A stretch of DNA of 6,531 nucleotides. It comes from Planctomycetota bacterium (GTDB lineage Bacteria; Planctomycetota; Phycisphaerae; UBA1845). Location: the NCBI GenBank assembly GCA_022566435.1, contig JADFIX010000170.1, positions 745 to 7,275 of the forward strand. Direction: 5' to 3'. Of this stretch, positions 6,132 to 6,531 are shown piece after piece. The notes under the pieces were generated by a model that saw only the letters and a program-made list of their open reading frames with translations, was not told where the DNA came from and did no database searches. Every line of letters begins with the position of its first letter. Within the stretch, counting starts at the first letter, position 1. The position numbers and the translations under genes were made by a program.

Positions 6132-6512
6132 AGTCCCGGGTCCACAGACCACCGCTTTCGGCTCGGCATCGGACAGGACATACTGCACTTCGTTTTTGCG
6201 GTAGGCCGGATTGAGCGGCAAATAGATCAGTCCTGCCCGAAAACAGGCGAGGCACAGAAACAATGCTTGCGGTGACTTCTCCACCTGGGCCAAGACGCGA
6301 TCCCCTTTGGCAAGACCCAGACCGGCAAGCAACGCGGCGTACCGGGCGGTTTCCCGTTCGAGGTCCCCGTAGGAATAAACGCTTCCCTGCCCGGTCTCCA
6401 GAAAGACCTGGGAAAGATCGGCAGGAAAGCGGCTGCGGAACAACGCGTACAGGTTCTCGGCGTACAGGTTCTGTTTTCCGATTTCGGCTTTTGTGCCGCT
6501 GTGGCTTGACAT
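6021..6512 (-). pseudogene. AMP-forming acyl-CoA ligase, malonyl-CoA synthetase (MatB)-like, N-terminal third only
   Basis: From ATG 6512 about 164 residues match the N-terminus of the ANL superfamily, which activates carboxylic acids with ATP and CoA. The best recalled match is MatB (malonate + ATP + CoA to malonyl-CoA): YSYGDLERETARYAALLA (46-63), AQVEKSPQAL (75-84), YLPLNPAYRKNEVQY (97-111), SDAEPKAVV (114-122) and VETLDAN (151-157). MatB proteins are about 500 residues. The ATP-binding P-loop (YTSGTTGxxKG) and everything after it are absent. The open frame runs on to a stop at 5406, but that part is antisense to the adaptor and has no family pattern. No clear Shine-Dalgarno lies in the 19 bases visible upstream of the ATG. 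The fragment cannot be an active enzyme. Substrate assignment to malonate rather than another acid is tentative, because the specificity region is missing. Confidence 0.75.
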
Positions 6513-6531
6513 CGCTCGATTGGGTAGTGGG

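Overview
The window looks like a piece of a GC-rich environmental bacterium, most probably a planctomycete or a close relative. The clues are a large secreted beta-helix protein ending in the 'GPDGVVGTVDDDFRLLTGSP' type of tail common in that phylum, and a metal-efflux adaptor with repeated WCxxHxxPExxCxxC motifs. This placement rests on recalled family patterns, not on a search.

Layout. (1) 1-2048, minus strand: a right-handed parallel beta-helix protein whose start is present and whose last residues run off the left edge. Just upstream, in the same frame, lies a 33-codon ORF with a second signal peptide (2130-2231), separated from the main gene by one TGA. (2) 2232-2755: no convincing gene; two small hairpins may end transcription of the next gene. 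(3) 2756-3412, minus: an intact NarL/FixJ-type response regulator with a good Shine-Dalgarno. (4) 3428-4237: the remains of a two-component system. It holds a minus-strand histidine kinase with every signature box damaged, the first 40 or so residues of a second response regulator, and a short plus-strand scrap that resembles the C-terminus of another histidine kinase. (5) 4482-6131, plus: a promoter that may give a leaderless mRNA, a 140-residue exported Cys-rich protein, a gap with a doubtful 51-codon ORF, and a lipoprotein adaptor (CzcB/CusB type) of an RND metal-efflux pump. (6) 6021-6512, minus: the N-terminal third of an AMP-forming acyl-CoA ligase, closest in memory to malonyl-CoA synthetase (MatB).

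The adaptor and the ligase run tail to tail into each other. Both lose their homology at about 6004-6021, exactly at a perfect 7-bp inverted repeat. A second change of strand occurs near 3490. The window is therefore a mosaic of intact genes, relics and inverted joins. It could be real genome decay and inversion, or partly an assembly or amplification chimera; raw reads would decide.

Working units: the Cys-rich exported protein and the Cys/His-bearing adaptor look like one heavy-metal response and efflux module whose downstream part has been cut off. The intact response regulator looks like an orphan that has lost its neighbouring kinase. I see no CRISPR array, tRNA, rRNA, insertion sequence or complete novel system.
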